DNA of 64,000 bases, from the NCBI RefSeq assembly GCF_002093975.1, contig NZ_MSZZ01000011.1, forward strand, positions 186,001 to 250,000, read 5' to 3'. The notes beneath the pieces are model-generated. The model did no database searches. It saw nothing but the letters and a program-made list of their open reading frames with translations, and was not told the origin of the DNA. This document shows, in pieces, positions 46,638 to 55,387 of this stretch (the stretch's first letter is position 1; each line of letters begins with the position of its first letter). This DNA is from Thermoactinospora rubra (GTDB lineage Bacteria > Actinomycetota > Actinomycetes > Streptosporangiales > Streptosporangiaceae). The translations under genes were made by a program, and so were the position numbers.

Positions 46638-47632
46638 CGGTCCGGCTGCTGGCCGCCGGCGACCACTTCGTCCTCAACCGCCTGCTCGTCGACGCCGTCC
46701 GGGCCAGGGTCGCGGCCGACCTGGACGTCGTCGAGCTCACCCTGCCCTGGCCGGTGGAGCCCTTCGGCCGGGTGGCCGAGGTGGCGGAGGCGTCGGGCGG
46801 CGAGGAGGAGATGATCGAGGCGCTGCGCGGGGTCGAGATCTGCGTGACCCAGATGGCGCCGCTCACCGAGCGCATCCTGGCCGCCTCGCCCGCCTTGAGG
46901 CTGTTCTGCGTGGGCCGCGGCGGCCCCGTCAACGCCAACCTGGAGGCCGCCGCCCGCCACGGCGTGAAGGTCACCTACGCGCCCGGCCGCAACGCCACGG
47001 CTACCGCCGAGCACACGCTGGCCATGATCCTGGCCGCCGTCCGCCGCATCCCGCAGACGCACGCCGACCTCAGCGAGGGCACCTGGCGGGGCGACTACTA
47101 CCGCTACGACAGCGTCGGTCCGGAGCTGGAGGGCGGCGTGGTCGGCCTGGTCGGCTACGGGGCGATCGGCAGGAAGGTCGCGGCGATGCTGGCGGGTCTC
47201 GGGGCGAGCGTGCTCGTCCACGACCCCTACGTGCCGGAGGTGAGCGTCCCGCTGGAGGAGCTGCTGTCGCGTTCCACCATCGTCTCCCTGCACGCCAGGG
47301 CCACCAGGGAGAACGCCGGGATGATCGGCGCCGCCGAGATCGCCGCCATGCCCCGCGGCTCGGTGCTGGTCAACTGCGCCCGCGGCAGCCTCGTGGACTA
47401 CGACGCGGTCTGCGACGCGCTGGAGTCCGGGCACCTGTTCGCGGCGGCCTTCGACGTCTTCCCCGAGGAGCCCGTCCCCAAGGACTCGCGGCTGCTCACC
47501 ACTCCCGGCATCGTCATGACCCCGCACCTGGCGGGGGCGAGCAGGCAGACGGCCGAGAAGGCGGCGGCCATCGTCGCCGAGGAGGTGGCCCGCTACCTGC
47601 GCGGCGAGCCGCTCCTCCACGCCGCCAACTAA
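46634..47632 (+). CDS. D-2-hydroxyacid dehydrogenase family protein
   Basis: A 332-residue NAD-dependent dehydrogenase. Ribosome site AGGAGG precedes ATG 46634. The NAD fold is at VVGLVGYGAIGRKVAAML, followed by VNCARGSLVDYDAV (catalytic Arg), an Asp/Glu-containing FDVFPEEPVP and the catalytic His in VMTPHLAGAS. The family interconverts 2-hydroxy and 2-oxo acids such as glycerate, phosphoglycerate or erythronate. It ends the operon and suggests that the imported compound is routed through a hydroxyacid. Confidence 0.92.
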   Translation: MTVRLLAAGDHFVLNRLLVDAVRARVAADLDVVELTLPWPVEPFGRVAEVAEASGGEEEMIEALRGVEICVTQMAPLTERILAASPALRLFCVGRGGPVNANLEAAARHGVKVTYAPGRNATATAEHTLAMILAAVRRIPQTHADLSEGTWRGDYYRYDSVGPELEGGVVGLVGYGAIGRKVAAMLAGLGASVLVHDPYVPEVSVPLEELLSRSTIVSLHARATRENAGMIGAAEIAAMPRGSVLVNCARGSLVDYDAVCDALESGHLFAAAFDVFPEEPVPKDSRLLTTPGIVMTPHLAGASRQTAEKAAAIVAEEVARYLRGEPLLHAAN

Positions 47633-47642
47633 GGGGACGCCT

Positions 47643-48228
47643 TCAGCGGTAGCCGGCCAGCCCGTCCGCCAGCTGTTCCGCGTCGCCGTCCCGGTGCGCG
47701 GACAGGGCCTGCTGGAGGGCGAAGGTCGCGCGGATGGCGGCGATGCGGGTGGTCGTGCTGTCCGGCCAGCCGCCCAGCGTGCGGACCCGATGCGCGAAAC
47801 GCGAGCCGTAACCGGCCTCCACGGCCGCCAGGTCCTCGGCGGGATCGCCGATCGCGACCTCGTCCCAGTCGATCACCCCGCTGAGCCGCGGCAGCCCGTC
47901 CTCCCACTCCCAGAGGACGTTCTCGGCACCGAGATCGCCGTGCACCGCCGCTGAGAACGAGGAACGGCGGCTCGTCCGTGCCGTGAGCGCCGCCCTCCGC
48001 CAGGGGCCGAGGCGTGGCGAAGCCGAGATCGAGCCCGGCGAGCAGGCGCAGGACGGCGGCCCGCTGCGGCAGCCGCGCGGCCGCCGCAGCGGTGCGGGGC
48101 AGGCACACGACACGGTCCGCGCCGATCACCACCTGGTGGAACTGCCCCTGGCGGACGGTGAGGTCCTCCGGTTCGACGCCCGGCAGCAGCCGGCTCAGCA
48201 GAGCGCGATTCGGCGGCGGGATCTGCAT
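47643..48228 (-). pseudogene. decayed aminoglycoside phosphotransferase-like gene
   Basis: Two APH-type pieces lie in different frames. From ATG 48228, about 92 codons give the N-lobe (VEPEDLTVRQGQFHQVVIG through PPFLVLS). At about 47950 the frame breaks and the rest is read in another frame as VHGDLGAENVLWEWEDGL, with the catalytic Asp (HGD) and the Mg-binding VIDWDEVAIGDPAEDLA, to the stop at 47643. Around 80-100 residues between the lobes are missing, so a single deletion of a length not divisible by three explains both faults. The family phosphorylates antibiotics or small alcohols. Confidence 0.8.
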
Positions 48229-48242
48229 GAGATGCGAGGTGT

Positions 48243-48294
48243 CCTTTCTTCAACGCCCTTCTTCAACGCCCTTCTTCAACGCCTTTCTTCAACG
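48243..48294. repeat. 13-bp tandem repeat, four copies
   Basis: Four head-to-tail copies of CC(T/C)TTCTTCAACG fill the 82-base gap between the GNAT-AAA gene and the APH pseudogene. The two outer copies are identical and the two inner ones differ from them by one base. On the transcribed (minus) strand each copy contains GAAGAAAGG or GAAGAAGGG, so the repeat may also provide ribosome sites for the pseudogene. Confidence 0.9.
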
Positions 48295-48310
48295 AAACGG
48301 GCGGCGTGCG

Positions 48311-49588
48311 TCAAAGCCGGGCGTGGGAGGCGATGTCGGCCGTGAACCGCTCGATCATCGCCGGGGTGACGGTCGGCTTGCACTGGCCGATCGCCCACAG
48401 GTAGTCGGCGGTGCCGGCGCCGGCCGGGCCGTCCGGGTCGCCGCCGGTCGCGAGGTCCCGCTCGAAGGCCGCCTGCGCCGCGATCCTCGCGGCGTGCTCG
48501 ATGTCGGCCGGCGTGAACAGCTCGCTGGCGGCGGCCAGCGTGTCCAGGTCCACGTCGGCCCGATTGGCGGAGTAGCGCCGCCAGATCGCCGAGCGGGCGG
48601 CCGCGTCCGGCGGGCCGATCGGCACCACGTAGTCGAACCGGCCCGGCCGCAGGAATGCCGGGTCCAGCGAGCTGATGGCGTTGGTGGCGACCACCAGCAG
48701 CCGCTCGTCCCGCTCGCGGAACCCGGGGATCAGCTTGAGCAGTTCGTTGGTGATGCCGTGGCCGCCGGAGCCGGGGCGGTCCCCGCGCACCGCCGCGATC
48801 TCCTCGACCTCGTCGATGAACACCAGCACCCGTTCCAGCTCGGCGATCTGGGCGAAGGCGCTGCGCAGGGCCGCCGCCAGGTTGCCGTCGTCGGCCAGGC
48901 GGGAGGGCAGCAGCTCGACGAACGGCCAGCCGAGCCGGGAGGCGATCGCCCGGGCGAAGGTCGTCTTGCCCGTGCCGGGAGGACCGAACATGGCGATGGC
49001 CCGCGGCGGGCGCACGCCGTGCCGCGCGGCGCGCTCCGGCTCGGCCAGCGGCAGCACGATCCGCTTCTCGATCAGGTCCTTCTCCACCTCCATGCCGGCC
49101 ATCCTGTCCCACAGGTCGCCGGGCAGCACGCGGCCGCCCAGCTCGGCCAGCAGGTTCGCCCCCAGGCCGACGGCGGGCTCGGTCTTCTCGAAGTAGGCCA
49201 CCGCGGGACGCCTGGTGTAGCCGGCCTTCACCAGCCCCTCGCCGATCAGCTCCTCCTCGGGCAGCACGTAGGCGATGCGCCGCACCCGCGCGTCGATCAG
49301 CCTCCGCTCCAGCTCGCGCAGCAGCGCGCTGGCCAGGCCGCGCCCGCGCCACGCCGCGGCGATCGCGATGCGCATCACCCACGCCCGCTCCCCGGCCACG
49401 TGCGCGAGCGCCGCCCCGATCGGGACGCCCTGGTGGACCGCCACCACGGCCGGCTGCCGGGACGTCAGCGCGCCGATGCACTCGGCCAGCGAGTACACCG
49501 ACTCCTGGCCGAGCCCGGCGGTGCTGTCGATCAGGTGCACGACGGCCGCGAGATCGTCCTCTCGGTAGTCATGAATGAGCCAGTTCAC
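48311..49588 (-). CDS. fusion of GNAT acetyltransferase and AAA+ ATPase
   Basis: A 425-residue protein from GTG 49588, with GAAGGG just ahead. Residues 1-150 are a GNAT domain (acetyl-CoA loop AAWRGRGLASALLRELERR). Residues 195-400 are a classical AAA+ module: Walker A GPPGTGKTTFA, Walker B VLVFIDEVEEIAA, sensor 1 VVATNAISS and Arg finger region FLRPGRFD. This pairing suggests an acetyltransferase whose substrates are remodelled or recruited by the ATPase. I know of no characterised member. Alone in its transcription unit apart from the pseudogene downstream. Confidence 0.87.
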   Translation of the reverse strand: MNWLIHDYREDDLAAVVHLIDSTAGLGQESVYSLAECIGALTSRQPAVVAVHQGVPIGAALAHVAGERAWVMRIAIAAAWRGRGLASALLRELERRLIDARVRRIAYVLPEEELIGEGLVKAGYTRRPAVAYFEKTEPAVGLGANLLAELGGRVLPGDLWDRMAGMEVEKDLIEKRIVLPLAEPERAARHGVRPPRAIAMFGPPGTGKTTFARAIASRLGWPFVELLPSRLADDGNLAAALRSAFAQIAELERVLVFIDEVEEIAAVRGDRPGSGGHGITNELLKLIPGFRERDERLLVVATNAISSLDPAFLRPGRFDYVVPIGPPDAAARSAIWRRYSANRADVDLDTLAAASELFTPADIEHAARIAAQAAFERDLATGGDPDGPAGAGTADYLWAIGQCKPTVTPAMIERFTADIASHARL

Positions 49589-49711
49589 CCTTCGCCGCCC
49601 TTCTCGTCTCCTGGGAGCTACCGAAGGTAAAGGATCGAAGGAGAGGGCTCTTGCACCACCCCGCACAATCCGCCCATCTCGGCTGTGCCGGATGGAGGAG
49701 ACTCCTGGGCT

Positions 49712-50908
49712 CTACGCCGACGCCTTGACGGCCGAGCCCGTCGCGGCCTGCGCCCGCGCGACGCGGCGGCGCCTGGCCGGCAGCCCGAACGTCGGGTTGG
49801 CGACGCCCCAGGCGGCGCCCTTGCAGATCAGCTCCTTGTAGACGGCGGCGAGCCGTCCGGTCAGTGCCCCCGGCAAGGCGCGGTCGTCGGCGGTCACGTA
49901 CTGGATCAAGCCCTCCTTGCGGCCCAGCGAGATGCACTGGTTGAAGTAGCGGATCGGCACGTTCGGGAGCTTCCCGGCGGTCAGGCGCGCCACGATCGCG
50001 TCGACGGCCTGCCACGCGGTCGGAATGCCCGAGGCGCACGACATCCGCAGCGGCTTGTCCCCGGGGCCCATCGCCATGGCCGCGTCGCCGATGGCGTACA
50101 CGTCGGGATGCGAGACCGAGCGCATGGTCTCGTCGACCACGATTTGGCCCGTGCCGGTGACTTCCAGGGCGGTCGCCTTCGCGATCGGGTGGACCGCGAA
50201 GCCGGTGGTCCACACGGTGACCGCGGCCGGGATGGCCTCGCCGCCGGCGGTGGTGACGTGGTCGGCTTCGACGCCGGTGACGGCGGTGTGCTCGTGCACG
50301 GTGATCCCGAGCTTGCCAAAGGTCTTCCGCAGGTGCGCCCGACCCTTGGGCGAGAGCCAGTCGCCGAGGCCGCCGTGGGCGACGAGGGCGACGTCGAGGT
50401 CCGGGCGGGCCTCGGCGATCTCGGTCGCGGCCTCCACGCCGGTGAGGCCGCCGCCGACGACGACCACGGCCTGCCCGGCGTCGAGGCGGGCCAGGCGCTC
50501 GCGCAGCCGGAGCGCTCCGGAGCGGCTGGCGATCTCATGGGCGTGCTCGGCGGTCCCGGGGACGCCTCGGGGGTTCCAGCCGCTGCCGAGGGCGTAGACG
50601 AGCGTGTCGTAGGCGAGTTCACCGTCGCCGTCGGCGCCGGTGACGGCGACGGTCTTGCGGTCGACGTCGACGCCGGTGACCTTCGCCAGCCTCAGTTCGA
50701 CGCCGGTGCCCGCGAACATCTCGCTGAGCGGCCGGGGCTTGAGGTCCTGGCCGGTCGCCAGCTGGTGCATGCGGACACGTTCGACGAAGTCCGGCTCGGC
50801 GGTGACGAGGGTGATGGCGGCGTCTTCGCGCCGGAGCCGCCTGGCGAGGCGGCCGGCGGCGAAGGCGCCGGTGTATCCGGCTCCGAGGACGACGATGCGG
50901 TGCTGCAT
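49712..50908 (-). CDS. NDH-2-like FAD-dependent NAD(P)H oxidoreductase
   Basis: A 398-residue flavoprotein. FAD-binding loop IVVLGAGYTGAFAAGRLA at the N-terminus, NADH-binding loop VVVVGGGLTGVEAATEIAE near 150 and the second FAD motif DVYAIGDAAMA around 270 give the type II NADH dehydrogenase or ferredoxin-reductase fold. No C-terminal membrane helix is obvious, so it may be soluble. It lies directly downstream of an ECF41 sigma factor gene; ECF41 factors usually sit next to an oxidoreductase or similar enzyme gene that they control. Confidence 0.87.
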   Translation of the reverse strand: MQHRIVVLGAGYTGAFAAGRLARRLRREDAAITLVTAEPDFVERVRMHQLATGQDLKPRPLSEMFAGTGVELRLAKVTGVDVDRKTVAVTGADGDGELAYDTLVYALGSGWNPRGVPGTAEHAHEIASRSGALRLRERLARLDAGQAVVVVGGGLTGVEAATEIAEARPDLDVALVAHGGLGDWLSPKGRAHLRKTFGKLGITVHEHTAVTGVEADHVTTAGGEAIPAAVTVWTTGFAVHPIAKATALEVTGTGQIVVDETMRSVSHPDVYAIGDAAMAMGPGDKPLRMSCASGIPTAWQAVDAIVARLTAGKLPNVPIRYFNQCISLGRKEGLIQYVTADDRALPGALTGRLAAVYKELICKGAAWGVANPTFGLPARRRRVARAQAATGSAVKASA

Positions 50909-50961
50909 TTCCTCGCTCCTGTCTCACGCTGGTTTGCCCCTTGAACCGGGCGGCCCGGGGT

Positions 50962-50974
50962 TTCCTGACAGGAA
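50962..50974. promoter_or_regulatory. TTCCTGACAGGAA palindrome in sigma-target region
   Basis: A perfect 6-bp inverted repeat around one central base, 54 bases upstream of the flavoprotein start. On the minus strand it reads with TGTCAGGAA, which resembles the TGTCA-type -35 element reported for ECF41/SigJ promoters; the -10 element is not clear. A second palindrome, CCGGGCGGCCCGG, lies at 50946-50958. Confidence 0.5.
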
Positions 50975-51031
50975 CGCGATGTGAATCGCCTCACACAGCC
51001 TCGCGCAGGCTCACGCCGCCTCATGCAACGG

Positions 51032-51976
51032 TCAGAACACGGTGAACAGGGGCTCCCCGTGGTCGGTGGCCGCCCAGCGGGCGGTCGCGCGTTGGAGCTT
51101 GTCGGGGTTCAGCTGGCTGCGGAACGCGGCGATGCCCTCGGCGGTGACCTCCAGGCACATGACGGCGACCACCCGGCCGTCCACGACGGCCACGACGGCC
51201 GGGTCGCCATTGGCGGTCCAGGCGTAGACCTCCGGCGTGCCGCCGACCATGGCGCGCTTGGACTCGCTGGGTTCGAACAGTCCCCGCAGGAACCTGGCGA
51301 CCGCGACCGCCCCCTCGATCGCCTTGGCGCGGGCCGGGACCTTCCCGCCGCCGTCGCCGATCGAGGTGGCGTCCTCGGTGAGCAGGCGCACGAGCGGCTC
51401 GATCCGGCCGCTGGTGGCGGCCGTGAGAAACTCCTCGACGATCCGCCGGGCGGCGGCCTCGTCGATCCGGGTGCGGGCCTTGCCGTCCGCGACGCGCTTC
51501 TTGGCGCGGCGGAAGGTCTGCTGGCTGGCGGCCTCGGTGATGTCGAGGATCTCGGCGATCTCCCGGTGCGAGTAGTCGAATGCCTCGCGCAGCACGTACA
51601 CGGCCCGCTCGCCCGGGGACAGGCGCTCCATGAGGGCGAGGACCGCGTACGAGACCGATTCGCGCTGCTCGGCGGTGTCGGCCGGGCCGAGCATCGGGTC
51701 GCCCGCGAGCAGCGGCTCGGGAAGCCATTGGCCCACATAGGTCTCGCGGCGCGCCCGCGCGGAGGTGAGCTGGTTGAGGCACAGGTTGGTGAGGACCTTC
51801 GTCAGCCAGGCCTCGGGGACCTCGATGCGGTCGACGTCGGCGGCCAGCCAGCGCATGAACGTCTCCTGCACGGCGTCCTCGGCCTCCGCGGCGGAGCCGA
51901 GGAGGCGATAGGCGATGGCCTCCAGGCGCGGCCTGGAGGCCTCGAACCGGTCGACGTCGTTCGCCGTCAAGGCCAC
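51032..51976 (-). CDS. sigJ: ECF41-type RNA polymerase sigma factor (SigJ-like)
   Basis: A 314-residue extracytoplasmic-function sigma factor. Region 2 is RLEAIAYRLLGSAAEAEDAVQ and region 4 is SHREIAEILDITEAASQQ. Beyond it is the SnoaL-like C-terminal extension, present in ECF41 factors and used for autoregulation; its WLPEPL linker motif, DGGGK and NPDKL motifs are all present. No separate anti-sigma gene is seen, as expected. Target genes are normally the neighbouring enzyme gene and the sigma gene itself, here the NDH-2-like flavoprotein. The inducing signal is unknown. Confidence 0.92.
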   Translation of the reverse strand: MALTANDVDRFEASRPRLEAIAYRLLGSAAEAEDAVQETFMRWLAADVDRIEVPEAWLTKVLTNLCLNQLTSARARRETYVGQWLPEPLLAGDPMLGPADTAEQRESVSYAVLALMERLSPGERAVYVLREAFDYSHREIAEILDITEAASQQTFRRAKKRVADGKARTRIDEAAARRIVEEFLTAATSGRIEPLVRLLTEDATSIGDGGGKVPARAKAIEGAVAVARFLRGLFEPSESKRAMVGGTPEVYAWTANGDPAVVAVVDGRVVAVMCLEVTAEGIAAFRSQLNPDKLQRATARWAATDHGEPLFTVF

Positions 51977-52053
51977 GGCCCGATCCTAGCCCGCACGTCC
52001 TGCGGCCTCAGCGGCCGTCCACACGATGCCCAGAAGCCCACCCGGCGGCGCCC

Positions 52054-55000
52054 CTACACGTTGCGCCGGTACTGCCCACCGGCCTCGAACAGCGCCTCGG
52101 TGATCTGCCCGAGCGAGCACACCCGGGAGACCTCCATGAGCACCTCGAAGGCGTTGTCCTCCGACATCGCGACCTCACGCAGCCGCCGCAGCGCCGCGGG
52201 GGCCACCTCCCGGTTCCGCGCGTGGAAGTCCGCCAGCCGCCGCAGCTGGGACTGCTTCTCCTCCTCCGTTCCCCGGGCCAGCTCCAGCTTGCGAGGCGCC
52301 TCCTCGTCGCCGTTGGGGTTCCTGAAGGTGTTCACCCCGATGATCGGCAGAGACCCGTCGTGCTTGCGGGTCTCGTACAGCATCGACTCGTCCTGGATCT
52401 TGCCCCGCTGGTAGCCGGTCTCCATGGCCCCCAGCACGCCGCCCCGCTCCGACAGCCGCTCGAACTCCTGCAGCACCGCCTCCTCCACGAGGTCGGTGAG
52501 CTCGTCGATGATGAACGAGCCCTGCAGCGGGTTCTCGTTGCGCGCCAGGCCCCACTCGCGGTTGATGATCAGCTGGATCGCCATCGCCCGCCGTACCGAC
52601 TCCGCGGTCGGGGTCGTGACCGCCTCGTCGTAGGCGTTGGTGTGCAGGCTGTTGCAGTTGTCGTAGATCGCGATGAGCGCCTGCAGGGTGGTCCGGATGT
52701 CGTTGAAGTTCATCTCCTGGGCGTGCAGCGACCGCCCGGAGGTCTGGATGTGGTACTTGAGCTTCTGCGACCTCTCGCCCGCGCCGTACCGCTCGCGCAT
52801 GGCGACGGCCCAGATGCGCCGCGCGACGCGCCCCAGCACCGAGTACTCCGGGTCCATCCCGTTGGAGAAGAAGAACGACAGGTTGGGCGCGAAGTCGTCC
52901 ACCTTCATCCCCCGCGCCAGGTAGGCCTCGACGTAGGTGAACCCGTTGGCCAGCGTGAACGCCAGCTGCGTGATGGGGTTCGCGCCCGCCTCGGCGATGT
53001 GGTAGCCGGAGATGGACACCGAGTAGAAGTTGCGGACCTTGTTCTTGATGAACCACTCCTGGATGTCCGCCATCATCCGCAGCGAGAACTCGGTGGAGAA
53101 GATGCAGGTGTTCTGCCCCTGGTCCTCCTTGAGGATGTCCGCCTGCACCGTGCCGCGGACCGTGGACAGCACGCGCGCCCGGATCTCCTGCTCCTCCGAG
53201 GGGGACGGCTTGCGCCCGTGCTCGGCCTCGAAGCGCTCCAGGGCCTGATCGACGGCGGTGTTGAGGAAGAAGGCCAGGATGGTCGGCGCGGGCCCGTTGA
53301 TGGTCATCGAGACGGACGTGTTCGGCGCGGTGAGGTCGAACCCGTCGTAGAGGACCTTCATGTCGTCGAGGGTCGCCACCGACACCCCCGAAGTCCCGAC
53401 TTTTCCGTAAATGTCGGGTCGCACGTCGGGGTCGTGCCCGTAGAGCGTCACCGAGTCGAACGCCGTGGACAGCCGCGTGGCGGGCTGCCCCTCCGACAGC
53501 AGCTTGAAGCGCCGGTTGGTGCGGAACGGGTCGCCCTCGCCCGCGAACATCCGCGTGGGGTCCTCGTCGTCCCGCTTGAAGGGGAAGACGCCCGCGGTGA
53601 ACGGGAAGCGCCCGGGCAGGTTCTCCTTGCGCAGGAAGCGCAGCAGCTCGCCGTGGTCCTCGAAGCGGGGCAGCGCCACGCGGGGGATGCGGCTGCCGCT
53701 GAGCGTCTCGCGCCACAGCGGCGTGTGGATCTCCCGGTCGCGGACCTTCACGACCAGCTCGTCGGCGCCGTAGCGCCGCCTGAGCTCGGGCCACTCCTCC
53801 AGCAGCCGCCTGCTCTCCTCCGACAGCTCGGCCTCGGCCTGCCGCAGCAGCTCGCCGACGCGCCCGCCCTGGCCGCCCGCCGTACGGGACGCCGCGGCCA
53901 CGGCGGCGGCGCCCATGCCGGTCCCCCCGGCGGGCGCGGGAGCGGGGTCCTCGCCCAGCAGCTCGCGGACGGCGGCCAGCTGCTGGCGCCGCCGGGCGAT
54001 CTCGACCTGCGCCTCGGTCTCCGCGTGGTAGGCGCGGACGGTCTCGGCGATCTCCGCGAGGTACCGCACGCGGCTGGGCGGGATGATGGACTTGGCCACG
54101 CGCGAGGTGCGCCCGGAGACCTGCGGCAGCAGGCCGGGCCCGGCGGGCAGGCCCTTGTCCACGAGCAGGCCGCGCAGGTGATGGTAGAGCGCGGTCACGC
54201 CCTCGTCGTTGAAGCGGGCGGCGATGGTGCCGAAGACCGGCATCTCCTCGGGCGAGACGCCGAAGGCGCCCCGGTTGCGCACCAGCTGGCGGCGGACGTC
54301 GCGCAGGGCGTCCTCGGCGCCGCGGCGCTCGAACTTGTTGATCACCACGGCCTCGGCGAAGTCGAGCATGTCGATCTTCTCCAGCTGCGACGCGGCGCCG
54401 AACTCGGGCGTCATCACGTAGATCGGCACGTCCACGTGCGGCACGATCCCCGCGTCGCCCTGGCCGATGCCGGGCGTCTCCACGATGACCAGGTCGTATC
54501 CGGCGGCGCGGCAGGCCATGATCACGTCGTCGAGGTGGGCGGGCACCTCGGAAGCGGCGCCGCGCGTGGCCAGGGAGCGGAAGTAGGTCTGCGCGCCCAG
54601 GGCGTTCATCCTGATGCGGTCGCCGAGCAGCGCGCCGCCGCCCCGGCGGCGGGTGGGGTCGATGGCGATGACCGCGATGCGCAGCTTGTCGTCGTGGTCG
54701 AGGCGGAAGCGGCGCAGCAGCTCGTCGGTCAGCGACGACTTGCCCGAGCCGCCGGTGCCGGTGATGCCGAGGACGGGCGCGGCCCGCCCGGCCGCGCGCA
54801 GCCCCTCCACCAGCTCGGCGGGCGCCCGGCCCGCCTCGATCAGGGTGATGGCCCGCGCGAGCGCCGCCTGGTCGCCGGAGACCACGGCCTCGACCGACGG
54901 CGGGTCCTGCAGGGGGTGGTCGCACTCGCTGATGAGCTGGTTGATCATGCCGGGCAGGCCGAGGCGCTGCCCGTCGTCGGGGGAGAAGATCCGCGCCACT

Positions 55001-55335
55001 CCGTAGGCGTGCAGCTGGGCGATCTCGTCCGGCACGATGACCCCGCCGCCTCCGCCGTACACCCTGATGTGGCCGGCGCCGCGCTCGCGCAGCAGGTCGA
55101 CGAGGTACTGGAAGAACTCGACGTGTCCGCCCTGGTAGGAGCTGATCGCCACGCCCTGGACGTCTTCCTGGATGGCCGCGGTGACGATCTCGTCGACGGA
55201 CCGGTTGTGACCGAGGTGGATGACCTCGGCGCCCTGGGTCTGCAGGATGCGCCGCATGATGTTGATCGCGGCGTCGTGGCCGTCGAACAACGCCGCGGCG
55301 GTCACGAACCGTACGGGGTTGGCCGGAACGTGCAC
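52054..55335 (-). CDS. icmF: fused isobutyryl-CoA mutase
   Basis: A 1093-residue protein with all IcmF modules in order: an N-terminal B12-binding domain ([12 protein letters not shown]; His20 is the lower axial ligand), a MeaB-like G-protein chaperone with P-loop GTGGSGKSS near 200, a linker, and a C-terminal acyl-CoA mutase barrel from about residue 540. It interconverts isobutyryl-CoA and n-butyryl-CoA using adenosylcobalamin. Length and order match the family; the GTG start at 55335 is supported by AAGGAG twelve bases upstream. A 12-bp palindrome overlaps its promoter. A methylmalonyl-CoA mutase reading is unlikely because of the G-protein inserted between the domains. Confidence 0.95.
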   Translation of the reverse strand: MHVPANPVRFVTAAALFDGHDAAINIMRRILQTQGAEVIHLGHNRSVDEIVTAAIQEDVQGVAISSYQGGHVEFFQYLVDLLRERGAGHIRVYGGGGGVIVPDEIAQLHAYGVARIFSPDDGQRLGLPGMINQLISECDHPLQDPPSVEAVVSGDQAALARAITLIEAGRAPAELVEGLRAAGRAAPVLGITGTGGSGKSSLTDELLRRFRLDHDDKLRIAVIAIDPTRRRGGGALLGDRIRMNALGAQTYFRSLATRGAASEVPAHLDDVIMACRAAGYDLVIVETPGIGQGDAGIVPHVDVPIYVMTPEFGAASQLEKIDMLDFAEAVVINKFERRGAEDALRDVRRQLVRNRGAFGVSPEEMPVFGTIAARFNDEGVTALYHHLRGLLVDKGLPAGPGLLPQVSGRTSRVAKSIIPPSRVRYLAEIAETVRAYHAETEAQVEIARRRQQLAAVRELLGEDPAPAPAGGTGMGAAAVAAASRTAGGQGGRVGELLRQAEAELSEESRRLLEEWPELRRRYGADELVVKVRDREIHTPLWRETLSGSRIPRVALPRFEDHGELLRFLRKENLPGRFPFTAGVFPFKRDDEDPTRMFAGEGDPFRTNRRFKLLSEGQPATRLSTAFDSVTLYGHDPDVRPDIYGKVGTSGVSVATLDDMKVLYDGFDLTAPNTSVSMTINGPAPTILAFFLNTAVDQALERFEAEHGRKPSPSEEQEIRARVLSTVRGTVQADILKEDQGQNTCIFSTEFSLRMMADIQEWFIKNKVRNFYSVSISGYHIAEAGANPITQLAFTLANGFTYVEAYLARGMKVDDFAPNLSFFFSNGMDPEYSVLGRVARRIWAVAMRERYGAGERSQKLKYHIQTSGRSLHAQEMNFNDIRTTLQALIAIYDNCNSLHTNAYDEAVTTPTAESVRRAMAIQLIINREWGLARNENPLQGSFIIDELTDLVEEAVLQEFERLSERGGVLGAMETGYQRGKIQDESMLYETRKHDGSLPIIGVNTFRNPNGDEEAPRKLELARGTEEEKQSQLRRLADFHARNREVAPAALRRLREVAMSEDNAFEVLMEVSRVCSLGQITEALFEAGGQYRRNV

Positions 55336-55375
55336 GCCCTATCACTCCTTCGTGAGGTGCCTCTACGAAAGATAC

Positions 55376-55387
55376 TAGGACGTCCTA
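55376..55387. promoter_or_regulatory. TAGGACGTCCTA palindrome upstream of icmF
   Basis: A perfect 12-bp palindrome directly after the CHAP gene stop and 40 bases ahead of the icmF start. A TAGTAT hexamer (minus strand, 55372-55377), good as a -10 element, overlaps its edge, so a bound protein would block the promoter. A TetR- or GntR-type acyl-CoA-responsive repressor is plausible, but no regulator gene adjoins. Confidence 0.65.

Noticed and set aside
48243-48294. Possible CRISPR remnant
   Set aside because: The 13-base units are directly adjacent with no spacers, and no cas genes are near.
55336-55387. Cobalamin riboswitch ahead of icmF
   Set aside because: Only 52 bases separate the genes, and no B12-box-like sequence or extended structure is visible.
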